The notes beneath the pieces are model-generated. The model was not told the DNA's origin and did not search any database. It saw only the letters and a list, made by a program, of their open reading frames with translations. From JAKAIY01 sp963809385 (GTDB lineage: Bacteria; Chloroflexota; Ktedonobacteria; Ktedonobacterales; JADMIN01), in the NCBI GenBank assembly GCA_963809385.1, contig CAWEJL010000004.1, positions 310,001 through 374,000 of the forward strand: a stretch of 64,000 bases of DNA. Direction: 5' to 3'. Made by a program: the position numbers and the translations under genes. The stretch's first letter is position 1, and every line of letters begins with the position of its first letter. This document shows, in pieces, positions 52,515 through 61,347 of this stretch.

Positions 52515-52561
52515 GGGCATTCCTGCCTACGCGCGCCGTGCGCCGGCTATTCATGGCCGCG
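52515..52561 (+). repeat. Bipartite palindromic repeat, copy B
   Basis: GGGCATTCCTGCC, a spacer, then GTGCGCCGGCTATTCATGG plus CCGCG. The second half is nearly identical to copy A, about 39 kb away. The interval 52326-52640 has no gene; a short segment (52590-52620) reads LPEDYRAFL-like text that resembles an SMI1/KNR4 fragment. Confidence 0.7.
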
Positions 52562-52640
52562 AACAGGAGGATCACGCTCTCAGATCGCGCTGCCCGAGGA
52601 CTATCGCGCGTTCCTGACTTCAAGCCTGAGAGGCTGCTGT

Positions 52641-54881
52641 TCAGCGCGCCAACGGCAGCGTGAACCAGAAGGTCGAGCCCTGGCCCACGGCGCTCTCGAC
52701 GCCCACGCTGCCCTCATGGCGCTCGATGATCGTCTTGCAGATATGCAGGCCCATCCCCAGGCCGATGCCCGACCCGGACTGTACCTCGATGCCCGGCGCG
52801 CGGTGGAACAGTTCCCATACCAGGGGCTGCTCCTCCGGCGGCAAGCCGGGACCGCCGTCCCGCACGGTCACGCGCGCCGTGTCGCCGTCCACACGCAGGC
52901 GGACCTCGACTGGCTTGTCCTCGCGTGAATACTTCAAGGCGTTGGTCAGGTAGTTGGTGACCACCTGGCCGAGACGGTCGGCATCCCCTACCACCGTCAC
53001 CTGCGCATCCACTGGCAGCGCCAGGTCGATAGTTCGCTGTGGGTGCGCCAGGCGCTGTTCCTCCACCGCGCCACTGACGATGACCGCCAGGTCGCAGGGT
53101 TCCAGGTGGATCTCCAATTGACCAGTTTTGATGCGTGAGGTATCCACCATGTCGCTGATGAGCCGGCTGAGCCGGCGTCCCTGCTGGTCCATCGGCTCCA
53201 GCGATTTGCTCATCATTTGCAGCTGCTTGGCGAGGTCCTCATGCGTCCCGCCGGCGAGCGGGATGCGCGCGAGCCGCCGTTCGAGCAAATGCACCGTTAC
53301 CAGCAAGGTCGTGAGCGGGGTCCGCAGTTCATGGGCGGCAATGCCGAGAAATACATCCATTCGCCGGTTCGCCTCCTGCAACGCCAGCGTGTTAGCGCGC
53401 GCCTCCTCGCGTTCCTGGAGTAGTCGCTCCCGCTCGATGACCAGCGCGGCCAGCTGCCCGAGCGCACGCGCGAGCGCAAGCTCGTCTTCTGTATACGCAT
53501 GCGGCTCCTGCTCATAGCCCAGGGCCAGCGCGCCCACCAACTGATCGCCCATACGCAGGGGCGCCGCCAGCGCCACAGGTCCGCCATGCGCCACGCCGCG
53601 GAGTGGCTGCTGGTTCAAATCCAGATCCACGGTCTCACCTGCCCGCAGTTTCCGCATGCGGTCGGCCCCGATGAACGCCGCCATGCTCCGGCCGTCCAGG
53701 CCCGCGAGCCAGGGGCCCGCCTGTTCCGGCGTCATGCCGGTCAGCGCAATCGGATGCATGAGCGCGCTGTCCGCCTCCTCCAGCGCGACGATACCGACGC
53801 GCCGGCACCCAAGGACGCGCCCGGCCAGCTCGGCCAGGCGCTGCGCCACCGGGTTCAGCGCAGGCGCGGCTCGGGCGCCGCTCGCGCCGGCCAGCGGCGC
53901 CGGGGACGAGTCGGGGGTGAGCGCGACGAGCGTCTGAGCCATCTGCAGCAGCGCCTGCAACGCCTCCTGGGTGCGTCGCTCCAGCTGGCGATGCTCGGTC
54001 ACATCGCGCATGACGAGGACACCCCCGACAATCTGTCCCTGGGAATCCCGCACGGGCGCGCCATTGACGTTGAGCAGCGTCTTATACCCAGCCGCCGCGC
54101 TGGCCAGCATGTCGACCGCCTGGGCGCCGGTGAGCGTTTCGCCCCGCAGCACGCGCCTGGATACCCACTGCTCGGGAGGGATGGGCTGGCCCTGCGCGTC
54201 GGTAAGTCCCAGAAATCGGCGACCCGCTTCGAGCGTCGGCTGGTGACTCATAAAATCTCTAACAGCCTGATTCACCTGCCGCACGCCGCCAGCCGCATCG
54301 AAGACCACAACGAGGTCTGTCATCGCGTCGAGGGTTGCGGCCAGGTCATTGGCCTGTTGCTGGCTGTCTTGCGCAGCCAGCGTTAACTGCTGGCTGGCCG
54401 CGAGCAGTTGGTCCTCCAGCTGTTTGCGCTCGCTGATATCCTCAATATTCGCGACGAGGTACTGAGGCGCGCCGGATGCGACGCGGGGCGCCGTAAGGAT
54501 GACACGCGCCCACACTGCCGGCCCGCCTTGCTGATCATGCCGGCGCTCCAGACGGCATGCCGGCATCTCGAATGTCTCTCCTGCGCGGAGACGGTGGAGG
54601 TGGGTCAGGATCTCCACGGCGTCGTCAGGATGGATGATGTCCCGCAAGGTGAGGCCGAGCAATTCCTCGCGAGCGTAGCCCGTGAGCTGGCAAAGCGCCG
54701 GGTTGACGTAGAGGAACCGCCCAGCCAGATCGAGATGCCCGATGCTCAGAGTGGTGAGCTCTACGGTCATCTGGAAGGCGTCTAGGGCATGGGCCGCGTC
54801 ATACGCTGCCGACTCTGGCGTCACTTCGGACGCATGGGCCACTACACGGTGGGGCTCTTCGCCATTCCGCTCGTGTTCCAT
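52641..54881 (-). CDS. PAS-PAS-GAF sensor histidine kinase
   Basis: A 746-residue cytoplasmic sensor kinase with no membrane segment. PAS1 begins near LDAFQMTVELTTLSIGHLDL with YVNPALCQLTGYAREELLGL and a PAC (ANIEDISERKQ). PAS2 covers TLDAMTDLVVVFDAAGGVRQ. A GAF domain follows (VAQRLAELAGRVLGCRRVGI to LARALGQLAALVIERERLL). HisKA has FLGIAAHELRTPLTTLLVTV with the phospho-His. HATPase_c shows NYLTNALKYSRE (N box), VTVRDGGPGLPP (G1) and GSGIGLGMGLHICKTI (G2). ATG 54881 is chosen because GAAGGAAAG precedes it; TTG 54938 is possible. No response regulator gene adjoins. Confidence 0.9.
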   Translation of the reverse strand: MEHERNGEEPHRVVAHASEVTPESAAYDAAHALDAFQMTVELTTLSIGHLDLAGRFLYVNPALCQLTGYAREELLGLTLRDIIHPDDAVEILTHLHRLRAGETFEMPACRLERRHDQQGGPAVWARVILTAPRVASGAPQYLVANIEDISERKQLEDQLLAASQQLTLAAQDSQQQANDLAATLDAMTDLVVVFDAAGGVRQVNQAVRDFMSHQPTLEAGRRFLGLTDAQGQPIPPEQWVSRRVLRGETLTGAQAVDMLASAAAGYKTLLNVNGAPVRDSQGQIVGGVLVMRDVTEHRQLERRTQEALQALLQMAQTLVALTPDSSPAPLAGASGARAAPALNPVAQRLAELAGRVLGCRRVGIVALEEADSALMHPIALTGMTPEQAGPWLAGLDGRSMAAFIGADRMRKLRAGETVDLDLNQQPLRGVAHGGPVALAAPLRMGDQLVGALALGYEQEPHAYTEDELALARALGQLAALVIERERLLQEREEARANTLALQEANRRMDVFLGIAAHELRTPLTTLLVTVHLLERRLARIPLAGGTHEDLAKQLQMMSKSLEPMDQQGRRLSRLISDMVDTSRIKTGQLEIHLEPCDLAVIVSGAVEEQRLAHPQRTIDLALPVDAQVTVVGDADRLGQVVTNYLTNALKYSREDKPVEVRLRVDGDTARVTVRDGGPGLPPEEQPLVWELFHRAPGIEVQSGSGIGLGMGLHICKTIIERHEGSVGVESAVGQGSTFWFTLPLAR

Positions 54882-54989
54882 GGGTCTTTCCTTCTCTGCG
54901 ACCGCCTGGCGCATCTGCTCCAGTGAGTGGAGATACAATTGCCCGGAAGTGTACCATAGCCTTACCGCTCCCCAGTTGAGCCCATGTAG

Positions 54990-55047
54990 CGCGCACCTGT
55001 GGTTCGCCCTGCCGCATGACGCGGGCAGGGCGAACCACAGGTGCGCG
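54990..55047 (-). terminator. 24-bp perfect palindrome after the SnoaL-like gene
   Basis: Arms at 54990-55013 (CGCGCACCTGTGGTTCGCCC then TGCC) and 55024-55047 are perfect reverse complements around a 10-base loop. It begins 18 bases after the SnoaL-like stop and ends about 110 bases before the kinase gene. No T-run follows on the minus strand. Confidence 0.7.
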
Positions 55048-55064
55048 TATGTGTCCTCGACGCG

Positions 55065-55433
55065 CTACTTCTTCGGGACCACCGTGTAGCGGACGGTTTG
55101 GACCTCGATCATCCCGTTCTTGAAAATGAACGTGTCCACGCCGTCGGATACGCTCGCCCGAGCGGAATCAGCCGTCCACTCCAGGAAGAGGATATCGCCC
55201 GTGAAGGTCATCTTGACGTCCCACTTCGCCTTGGGGACAGCAGCGATCAGATCGGTGAACACCTTGCGGATCGCGTCTTTGCCCTGCGCCACACCGGCTG
55301 GCATAACGACGCGGGCCGTATCGGTATAGTCCAGGAGAATGCCATCGACATCCTCAGCGCCCAGCGTCTGGACATGGTGCTCGAAAACTTGCTGTGGTGT
55401 GCGCTGCGAAAGCTTAGAGGCTGCTTGTGTCAT
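55065..55433 (-). CDS. SnoaL/NTF2-like protein
   Basis: A 122-residue protein of the nuclear-transport-factor-2-like fold. TPQQVFEHHVQTLGAEDVDGIL, YTDTARVVMPAGVAQGKDAIRK, and the beta strands AKWDVKMTFTGDILFLEWTA and GVDTFIFKNGMIEVQTVRYT match SnoaL-like and DUF4440-type proteins. ATG 55433 is preferred over 55523. These proteins include polyketide cyclases and small isomerases; no function is assigned here. It ends at the long palindrome. Confidence 0.82.
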   Translation of the reverse strand: MTQAASKLSQRTPQQVFEHHVQTLGAEDVDGILLDYTDTARVVMPAGVAQGKDAIRKVFTDLIAAVPKAKWDVKMTFTGDILFLEWTADSARASVSDGVDTFIFKNGMIEVQTVRYTVVPKK

Positions 55434-55628
55434 CGCGGTCCTACCTTTCAGTTTGACGCTTCCAGCGGATGGGACCGCCGGATACGGCGCTGTATCCGCT
55501 TGGAATGTGATTGTCGCGACCATACATGGCCAGCTTCGGCGTGAAAGTCAGCAAGAGATGCGCCAAGAAGCGAGGCCATATCCAGTCTTCCGACACGGTC
55601 GTGGCGGTAGCGGGCGGCATAGCTCCCG

Positions 55629-56123
55629 TCAGGGCGTGGTAGGGCTCCACTGCGTGATAGGCGGCGGCGTGACACTGCGAGCGCTAACGATGGCGCGAGC
55701 CCAGGCGGAGGCGCGCTCCAGCTCACCACTCTCCAGCGGGCCTTCCGTGGCGAGCACGAAAAAGCTCTCTGGCGGCATGAGCGGCGGGACGCCTACCTGC
55801 TTGAGCTTCCTGACCATCACGGTAGCGGCGGAGCCGGTCAACAAGCGGGGCCTGTGAAAACGCGTGTCGAAGCAGGCGATGGCCAGGTTGCGCAGCGACG
55901 CGGCGGGCGTGTTCGCGAGAAAGGTCCGCATCGCCTCGGTAGGCCGCCAGCCCTGGGTGGGGCAGCCAAGAACGAGCACATCCACCTCATGCAACTCGAC
56001 GAGCGGCGCGACGCCAGCGCGGACGGTCCGCACCTGGCCAAAGGCGCGCAGGGCCTCCGCGATGGCCTGAGCGATGCGCTCCGTGTTTCCATATTGTGAG
56101 TCGTAGACCACCAATGCGTTCAT
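55629..56123 (-). CDS. Flavodoxin-family protein
   Basis: A 164-residue protein starting at ATG 56123, five bases after AAGGAGGAC. The FMN phosphate loop is MNALVVYDSQYGNTERIAQA, and VDVLVLGCPTQGWRPTEAM is the second FMN-contact loop. GFFVLATEGPL-like ESFFVLATEGPLESGELERA follows. It is divergent from the FAD oxidoreductase gene and 247 bases from it; the two may be redox partners, but that is speculation. Confidence 0.87.
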   Translation of the reverse strand: MNALVVYDSQYGNTERIAQAIAEALRAFGQVRTVRAGVAPLVELHEVDVLVLGCPTQGWRPTEAMRTFLANTPAASLRNLAIACFDTRFHRPRLLTGSAATVMVRKLKQVGVPPLMPPESFFVLATEGPLESGELERASAWARAIVSARSVTPPPITQWSPTTP

Positions 56124-56370
56124 GCTGTCCTCCTTTGCCCAGGCGATGGGCCGGATGGCGCCAACTCCCCTCTTCTCCCGGGGCAAGATAGCCCGCGCGT
56201 ATCAGCCTTCCATCACCTGAAGAGGGCGCGAGATCACAAATGCCTCATAGGGCGACTCAGCGCTCGGTGGTATTGGGGGCCAGACGGAGAGATGGCGCCG
56301 AATATGAGTGTGGGTGTCCAGGGGATGCGTCCAGGGGATGGCGTCCAGTTGTTGATGGAAAGGGCGGCAT

Positions 56371-57759
56371 ATGGCGGCTCAACGGTATGACGCGATCATT
56401 ATCGGTTCTGGCATCGGCGGTGGGACCTGCGCGCACCGGCTGCGCGACGGTGGGATGCGGGTGGCGCTGATCGAGCGGGAGCGCATCGGCGGCGAGACGG
56501 CGCGCTGGGCGGCCATCCCCTCGGCGACGTTGCTCGGGCCGGCGAATCTGCTGTGGCGCATGCGGGAGGCGGCTGGGGTCAAGTCGCCGTCGCTGACGGG
56601 CAGCGCTGGCGAGGCGGACGGAGGAACCGATCATGGCGACGCGCTCGAACAGTTGACGGATGAGGCGCAGGCCGAGTACTTGCGACATGAGGGGATAGAC
56701 GTTTATCGAGGCGCGGCAACCATTACGGAGCCTGGGCGGGTCGAGGTTAGCGGCCAAACGCTGGAGACTGAGCGTATCGTGATCGCGACCGGTTCGGAGC
56801 CATATGTTCCTGTGATTGAGGGGCTGGCGGAGTCGGGCTATTGGACCGCGCGAGAGGCGGTTTCCTTCAGTTCGCTGCCGCAGCATGTGGTGATTCTGGC
56901 TGGCATGGGGACGCACGCGATCGAGTTGGCGCAGATGTTCCGCATGTATAGCTCCGAGGTGACGCTGGTGGTGTCAGCGGAGCGCCTGATTCCCCAGGAA
57001 GACCCAGAAGTGGGCGAGCTAATGGCCGAGCATCTGCATCAGAGCGCGGTGCGTGTCCTGCTGGGGCGGAGCGTGCGGAAAGTCGAGCGAGGCCCGGAGG
57101 AGACGCGGGAGATTACGCTGGATGATGGGAGACGTGTTCAGGGGCAGGCGCTGGTGGTGGCGATGGGGCGCACACCGCGTGTAGCGGGCCTGGGACTCGA
57201 GCGCCTGGGTGTCCAGATGGTCGGACAGGGCATCCGCGTGGGCCCGAACTGTCGGGCGACGGCGGGCATCTGGGCGGTGGGCGATGTGACCAATGCTGGG
57301 CCATACATCCACATGGCGCACTACCAGGCGCGTATCGCCGCCGATGACATTCTGGGCCACCCACACCCCGCATCCTATACCTCTGTCCCCCGCATCACCT
57401 TCACCGATCCGCTGGTCGCGGCGACGGGCCTGACGCTGGCGCAGGCGCGTGAGCAGGGAATTAATGTGGCCTCTCTCACGATTGATCTCGCCAATGCGCC
57501 TATTCACCCGGAACATCAGGCGCCCCACTCCGCGATCGAGCGCACGGAAATTGGTGGGAAGCTGACGCTGCATGCGGATCGCGGGCGTAACACGCTGATT
57601 GGGGCCTGGGCGGTCTCGCCGGACGCGGGTAACTGGATTCAGCCAGCCGTGTTCGCGATCCGTTCTGGGACATCGCTCAGCGTGCTCTATGACATGTTCG
57701 AGCAGTACCCCACGTTCAGTGATGTGTATCTCAAGGCGGTGGAACAGCTCATGGGTTAA
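56371..57759 (+). CDS. Dihydrolipoamide-dehydrogenase-like FAD oxidoreductase lacking redox cysteines
   Basis: A 462-residue class I pyridine-nucleotide-disulfide oxidoreductase fold. FAD binding: DAIIIGSGIGGGTCAHRLRD, RIVIATGSEPYVP and GIWAVGDVTNAGPYIHMA. NAD(P) binding: VVILAGMGTHAIELAQMFRM. The disulfide motif GGTCxNxGCIPSK reads GGETARWAAIPSA, with Thr43 and Ala48 in place of both cysteines and Ala for Lys. The C-terminal HxHPTxxE also reads EQYPTFSD, so the catalytic His is gone. The rest, including the dimerisation domain, is intact. It cannot be a classic disulfide reductase; it may be a diaphorase or a flavin-dependent enzyme for another substrate. Confidence 0.88.
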   Translation: MAAQRYDAIIIGSGIGGGTCAHRLRDGGMRVALIERERIGGETARWAAIPSATLLGPANLLWRMREAAGVKSPSLTGSAGEADGGTDHGDALEQLTDEAQAEYLRHEGIDVYRGAATITEPGRVEVSGQTLETERIVIATGSEPYVPVIEGLAESGYWTAREAVSFSSLPQHVVILAGMGTHAIELAQMFRMYSSEVTLVVSAERLIPQEDPEVGELMAEHLHQSAVRVLLGRSVRKVERGPEETREITLDDGRRVQGQALVVAMGRTPRVAGLGLERLGVQMVGQGIRVGPNCRATAGIWAVGDVTNAGPYIHMAHYQARIAADDILGHPHPASYTSVPRITFTDPLVAATGLTLAQAREQGINVASLTIDLANAPIHPEHQAPHSAIERTEIGGKLTLHADRGRNTLIGAWAVSPDAGNWIQPAVFAIRSGTSLSVLYDMFEQYPTFSDVYLKAVEQLMG

Positions 57760-57845
57760 CGGCGAAGGGCGCCGGGGGACGCGGTGAGGACTGGCGATGG
57801 CGTGGGTGGGGATGGCTCCACGCGATGCGAGAGGTGGGAGTGACG

Positions 57846-59093
57846 ATGCTGCATAAAGTTGATGTGGGGAAACGCTCGCTGAGGGCCTACCGGGGAATCG
57901 TGCCGGATGAGACGCTGGAGGAGCTGCGCGAGGCGGCGGCTCCGCTGCGCGGTCTGCGCGTGTTGCACCTGAACGCGACGCCGTATGGTGGAGGCGTGTC
58001 GGAGCTCCTGCGCTCGCTCGTGCCGCTGATGACCGATCTGGGCCTGCGCGCGGACTGGCAGGTCATCAGCGGAGACGAGCGCTTCTTCCGCGCCACGAAG
58101 GCGATTCACAACGGGCTGCAAGGCAGCGGCCTCGGTATGACACTGGACGAAGAGGCCGCGTACGAGGTGACGAGCAAGGAGAACGCGGCGCGGCTGGAGG
58201 TGGAGAGCGATATCGTCTTCGTGCACGATCCGCAACCCGTCGCGCTGCTGCCGCTGCATGGCAAGGGCGGCGCGTGCTGGATCTGGCGCTGCCACATTGA
58301 CACCTCAGTTCCGAATCCGCGGGTCTGGGAGATCATGAGCGGATACCTTGCGGGGTATGACGCCGCTGTCTTTACGATGCGCGAGTTTGTGCCGCCGGGC
58401 CTGCCGATCGCGCGGGTCGAGGTGATACCGCCCGCGATTGATCCGCTCAGCCCGAAGAATTTGCCGTTGCAGGATCGCACCGCGCGCCAGATCATCAACT
58501 GGATCGGCGTCGAGCTCGATAGCCCGCTGGTGACGCAGGTCGCGCGGTTTGATCCCTGGAAAGACCCGTTCGGGGTGATCGCCGCCTACCGGCTCGTGCG
58601 GGAGCGCATACCCAATCTGCAGCTCGCGCTGGTTGGCTCGATGGCCCCGGATGATCCCGAGGGCTGGGACATCTACCACCAACTGGTGGACGTGAGCCAG
58701 AGTGATCCGCTGGTACACGTCTTCTCGAACTTCACGGGCGTGGGGAATATCGAGGTCAACGCCTTCCAGCGCCTCTCGGATGTCATCATCCAAAAGTCGG
58801 TACGTGAGGGATTTGGTCTGGTGGTGTCGGAGGCGCTGTGGAAGGGGACGCCAGTGGTGGCTGGCCGCGCGGGCGGCATCCCGATGCAGATGGCGGGGGG
58901 AAGCGGCGGCCTGCTGGTAGAGAGCGTCGAGGAGTGCGCGTCGGCGCTATTGAAGCTCCTGCAGGACCGGCGGTATGCGACAGAGATGGCGAAACATGGC
59001 CAGGAGTGGGTGCGCGCGCGCTTCCTGCTGCCCCGGCTGCTGCTGGACGAGATACGCCTGATGGCCGCCTGCGCTGGCGTATCGCGCAGGTGA
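57846..59093 (+). CDS. GT4 glycosyltransferase, trehalose synthase (TreT)-like
   Basis: A 415-residue GT4 family enzyme. N-terminal LRVLHLNATPYGGGVSELLRSL and IVFVHDPQPVALLPL resemble trehalose glycosyltransferring synthases (TreT) and trehalose phosphorylase. The donor domain has VTQVARFDPWKDPFGVIAAY, SVREGFGLVVSEALWKGTPV and GRAGGIPMQ, with the EGFGL...E nucleotide-sugar motif. TreT makes trehalose from an NDP-glucose and glucose. ATG 57846 has GGGAG five bases upstream. It follows the FAD oxidoreductase by 86 bases on the same strand. Confidence 0.85.
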   Translation: MLHKVDVGKRSLRAYRGIVPDETLEELREAAAPLRGLRVLHLNATPYGGGVSELLRSLVPLMTDLGLRADWQVISGDERFFRATKAIHNGLQGSGLGMTLDEEAAYEVTSKENAARLEVESDIVFVHDPQPVALLPLHGKGGACWIWRCHIDTSVPNPRVWEIMSGYLAGYDAAVFTMREFVPPGLPIARVEVIPPAIDPLSPKNLPLQDRTARQIINWIGVELDSPLVTQVARFDPWKDPFGVIAAYRLVRERIPNLQLALVGSMAPDDPEGWDIYHQLVDVSQSDPLVHVFSNFTGVGNIEVNAFQRLSDVIIQKSVREGFGLVVSEALWKGTPVVAGRAGGIPMQMAGGSGGLLVESVEECASALLKLLQDRRYATEMAKHGQEWVRARFLLPRLLLDEIRLMAACAGVSRR

Positions 59094-59115
59094 GCGCGCC
59101 CGCCCGATGCCCCGG

Positions 59116-59874
59116 CTACATCAGCAGCATGGCCAGCGCGCCCAGGCCGCCGATGGCCAGCAGGGCGCCGACGCCGCCGATGGCGTACATACGCGGCGAC
59201 CAGGCGGTGGGAGCCGGGAGCGCGACGCGGTCGCGCAGCGCGACAGCGCGCGCTCCTAGCGTGCGGGCGCCGTTGCGCAGGGCGGGCGTCCACGCCGCGC
59301 GGCGCGCGATGAGCGCGCGCACCAGGACGGCGACAATGATCAGGGCGAGCAGGCCGAAGCCGAACTGTTGAACGGCGCGCTCGATGAGCGGGAGCTGCTT
59401 GCCAAAGAAGAAGCCCAGGCTCCCCATGAGGCTGGCCCAGACGATACCGCCAGCGGCGTTCCAGAGCAGGAAGCGGCGGTAGTCCATGCGGCTGACGCCA
59501 GCCAGGACGGCGCTGAAGATACGGCCAATCGGGACGAAGCGGCCCAGGAAGACCGTCTTGTCGCCGTGGCGCGCGAAGAACGCCTGCGCCTGGAGGAGCT
59601 TGGATTCATCGAAGCGGAAGAGGCGCCCATGCTTGCGTAACAGGGGAACGCCGTAGCGGCGCCCGATCCAGTACCCAGCGGTATCACCAAGGATGGCGCC
59701 CGTGGCGGCGGCGAGAATCACGCCGGGCAGCCAGAGCTGGCCCGCGCCGGCTAGCGCGCCCCCGAGCAGCAGCGAAGTCTCGCCAGGCAGCGGCGCGCCC
59801 GCGCTCTCGGCCATGACGACCAGCAGCACGATGATGTAGCCATAGGTGGTAACCAGATCGAGGATGATATGCAT
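59116..59874 (-). CDS. DedA-family membrane protein
   Basis: A 252-residue SNARE-associated/DedA protein, linked to lipid scrambling and membrane homeostasis. AESAGAPLPGETSLLLGGAL and the characteristic GDTAGYWIGRRYG are present, followed by FLGRFVPIGRIFSAVLAGVSRM (the family F.RF.P..R motif) and FGKQLPLIERAVQQF. Four to five membrane segments. The C-terminal 60 residues are Arg/Ala-rich with a further hydrophobic segment. It is convergent with the TreT-like gene. Confidence 0.9.
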   Translation of the reverse strand: MHIILDLVTTYGYIIVLLVVMAESAGAPLPGETSLLLGGALAGAGQLWLPGVILAAATGAILGDTAGYWIGRRYGVPLLRKHGRLFRFDESKLLQAQAFFARHGDKTVFLGRFVPIGRIFSAVLAGVSRMDYRRFLLWNAAGGIVWASLMGSLGFFFGKQLPLIERAVQQFGFGLLALIIVAVLVRALIARRAAWTPALRNGARTLGARAVALRDRVALPAPTAWSPRMYAIGGVGALLAIGGLGALAMLLM

Positions 59875-60112
59875 ACCTGGTGGGTATCTCTTTCGGTGGG
59901 CGCCGCATCCGTGCGATTCGTGGCGTTGGCGCGCGGCCCCTCGATAAAATGTACGTTACGCGCCTGCGCTGAGTGGCGCCGGGTAGTCCCACGTCCCGCA
60001 TCCTGTGGCCAGCGTAGCATAGCGCGGCGAAATGTGAATCGGATGAAAGGCGTATGAAGGCGCTCTCAGGGTTGCGACCCCGCCTGGCCGGGGGGCCGCG
60101 CGTCGCGCCGCC

Positions 60113-61174
60113 TCAGAGCAGCAGCGTCGCGTCGCCGAAGCTGTAGAAGCGGTACTCCCGCGCGATGGCCTCGGCGTAGGCGCGCAGAATCAGCTCCCGC
60201 CCGGCAAAGGCGCTGACCAGCGCCAGCAGCGTCGAGCGGGGCAGGTGGAAGTTGGTGATAAGCGCATCCACCGCGCGGAGATGGAAGCCCGGCGTAATGA
60301 ACAGCGCGGTGCGGCCCTGGTAGGGAATGACGACCTCGTCCGCCGGGGCGCCGCGCGCCGCCGCCAGCGCCGCGACGGCCTCGAGCGTGCGGGTGGAGGT
60401 GGTGCCAACGGCGATGATCCGCCCGCCCGCCGCGCGGGTAGCGTTGACGCGCCGCGCGGTCTCCTCGCTCATCTCGATCCACTCGCTGTGCATGACGTGA
60501 TCGGTGAGGTCGTCTTTCTCGACGGGGCGGAAAGTGTCTAGACCGATGTGCAGGGTCACATACGCTATGCCGACGCCGAGCGCCTCGACGCGCTCCAGTA
60601 GCTCGCGGGTGAAGTGCAGGCCGGCGGTAGGCGCGGCGGCGGAGCCTGGCTCGCGCGCGTAGACGGTCTGGTAGCGCTCTGGGTCGGCCAGCTTTTCATG
60701 GATGTAGGGCGGCAGAGGCGCGACACCCACCCGCGCCACCGCCTCCGCGACGGTCCCCTCGCGCGGGACCAGCCGCACGATGCGCTCGCCAGAGATGGTC
60801 TCGCCCTCGACCTCCGCAACCAGCGCGCCTTCGCCGAAGATCAGCCGCTGGCCGGTGTGAATGCGCTTGCCGGGCCGCGCCAGCGCCTCCCAGCGGTCGG
60901 GGCCGAGGTCGGCGCGCGCCGCCAGCAGCAGCAACTCGACCCGCCCGCCGCTGCCCTCCTTGGCGCCCAGCAGGCGCGCGGGCAACACGCGGCTCTGGTT
61001 GGCCACCAGCAAGTCGCCGGGACGCAGATAGTCCACGATGTCGCGAAACACACGATGCTCCAGCGCGCCCGTGTCGCGGTGGATGACGAGCATTCGGGCG
61101 CTGTCGCGCGGCTCGACGGGTGTCTGCGCAATACGCTCAGGGGGCAGGGTATAGTCGAAATCGCTGGCGCGCAT
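60113..61174 (-). CDS. queA: tRNA preQ1(34) S-adenosylmethionine ribosyltransferase-isomerase
   Basis: A 353-residue enzyme that converts preQ1 in tRNA to epoxyqueuosine. The N-terminus FDYTLPPERIAQTPVEPRDSA and LLVANQSRVLPARLLG (usually NDTRVIPARL) are family signatures. PTAGLHFTRELLERVEALG, VTLHIGLDTFRPV and VMHSEWIEMSEETARRVN are typical; LITNFHLPRSTLLALVSAFAG and REYRFYSFGDATLLL close it. The length is normal. It is the only queuosine gene in the window. Confidence 0.95.
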   Translation of the reverse strand: MRASDFDYTLPPERIAQTPVEPRDSARMLVIHRDTGALEHRVFRDIVDYLRPGDLLVANQSRVLPARLLGAKEGSGGRVELLLLAARADLGPDRWEALARPGKRIHTGQRLIFGEGALVAEVEGETISGERIVRLVPREGTVAEAVARVGVAPLPPYIHEKLADPERYQTVYAREPGSAAAPTAGLHFTRELLERVEALGVGIAYVTLHIGLDTFRPVEKDDLTDHVMHSEWIEMSEETARRVNATRAAGGRIIAVGTTSTRTLEAVAALAAARGAPADEVVIPYQGRTALFITPGFHLRAVDALITNFHLPRSTLLALVSAFAGRELILRAYAEAIAREYRFYSFGDATLLL

Positions 61175-61347
61175 AGAGGTCCTACATTACTCTCGGCCTC
61201 ATCTGGCGCTCCGCCGCGCGTCTCGCTGGCGCGGCGCGTCCCCGCCGCTTCACAGCGGAAGCGGCGGGGACGGAGAATGAAGCCCAGGATAGTGTATCCC
61301 GCGCGGCGGGCGCGCGTCGAGCGGACGGGCCGCGCGAGATAGCTGCC

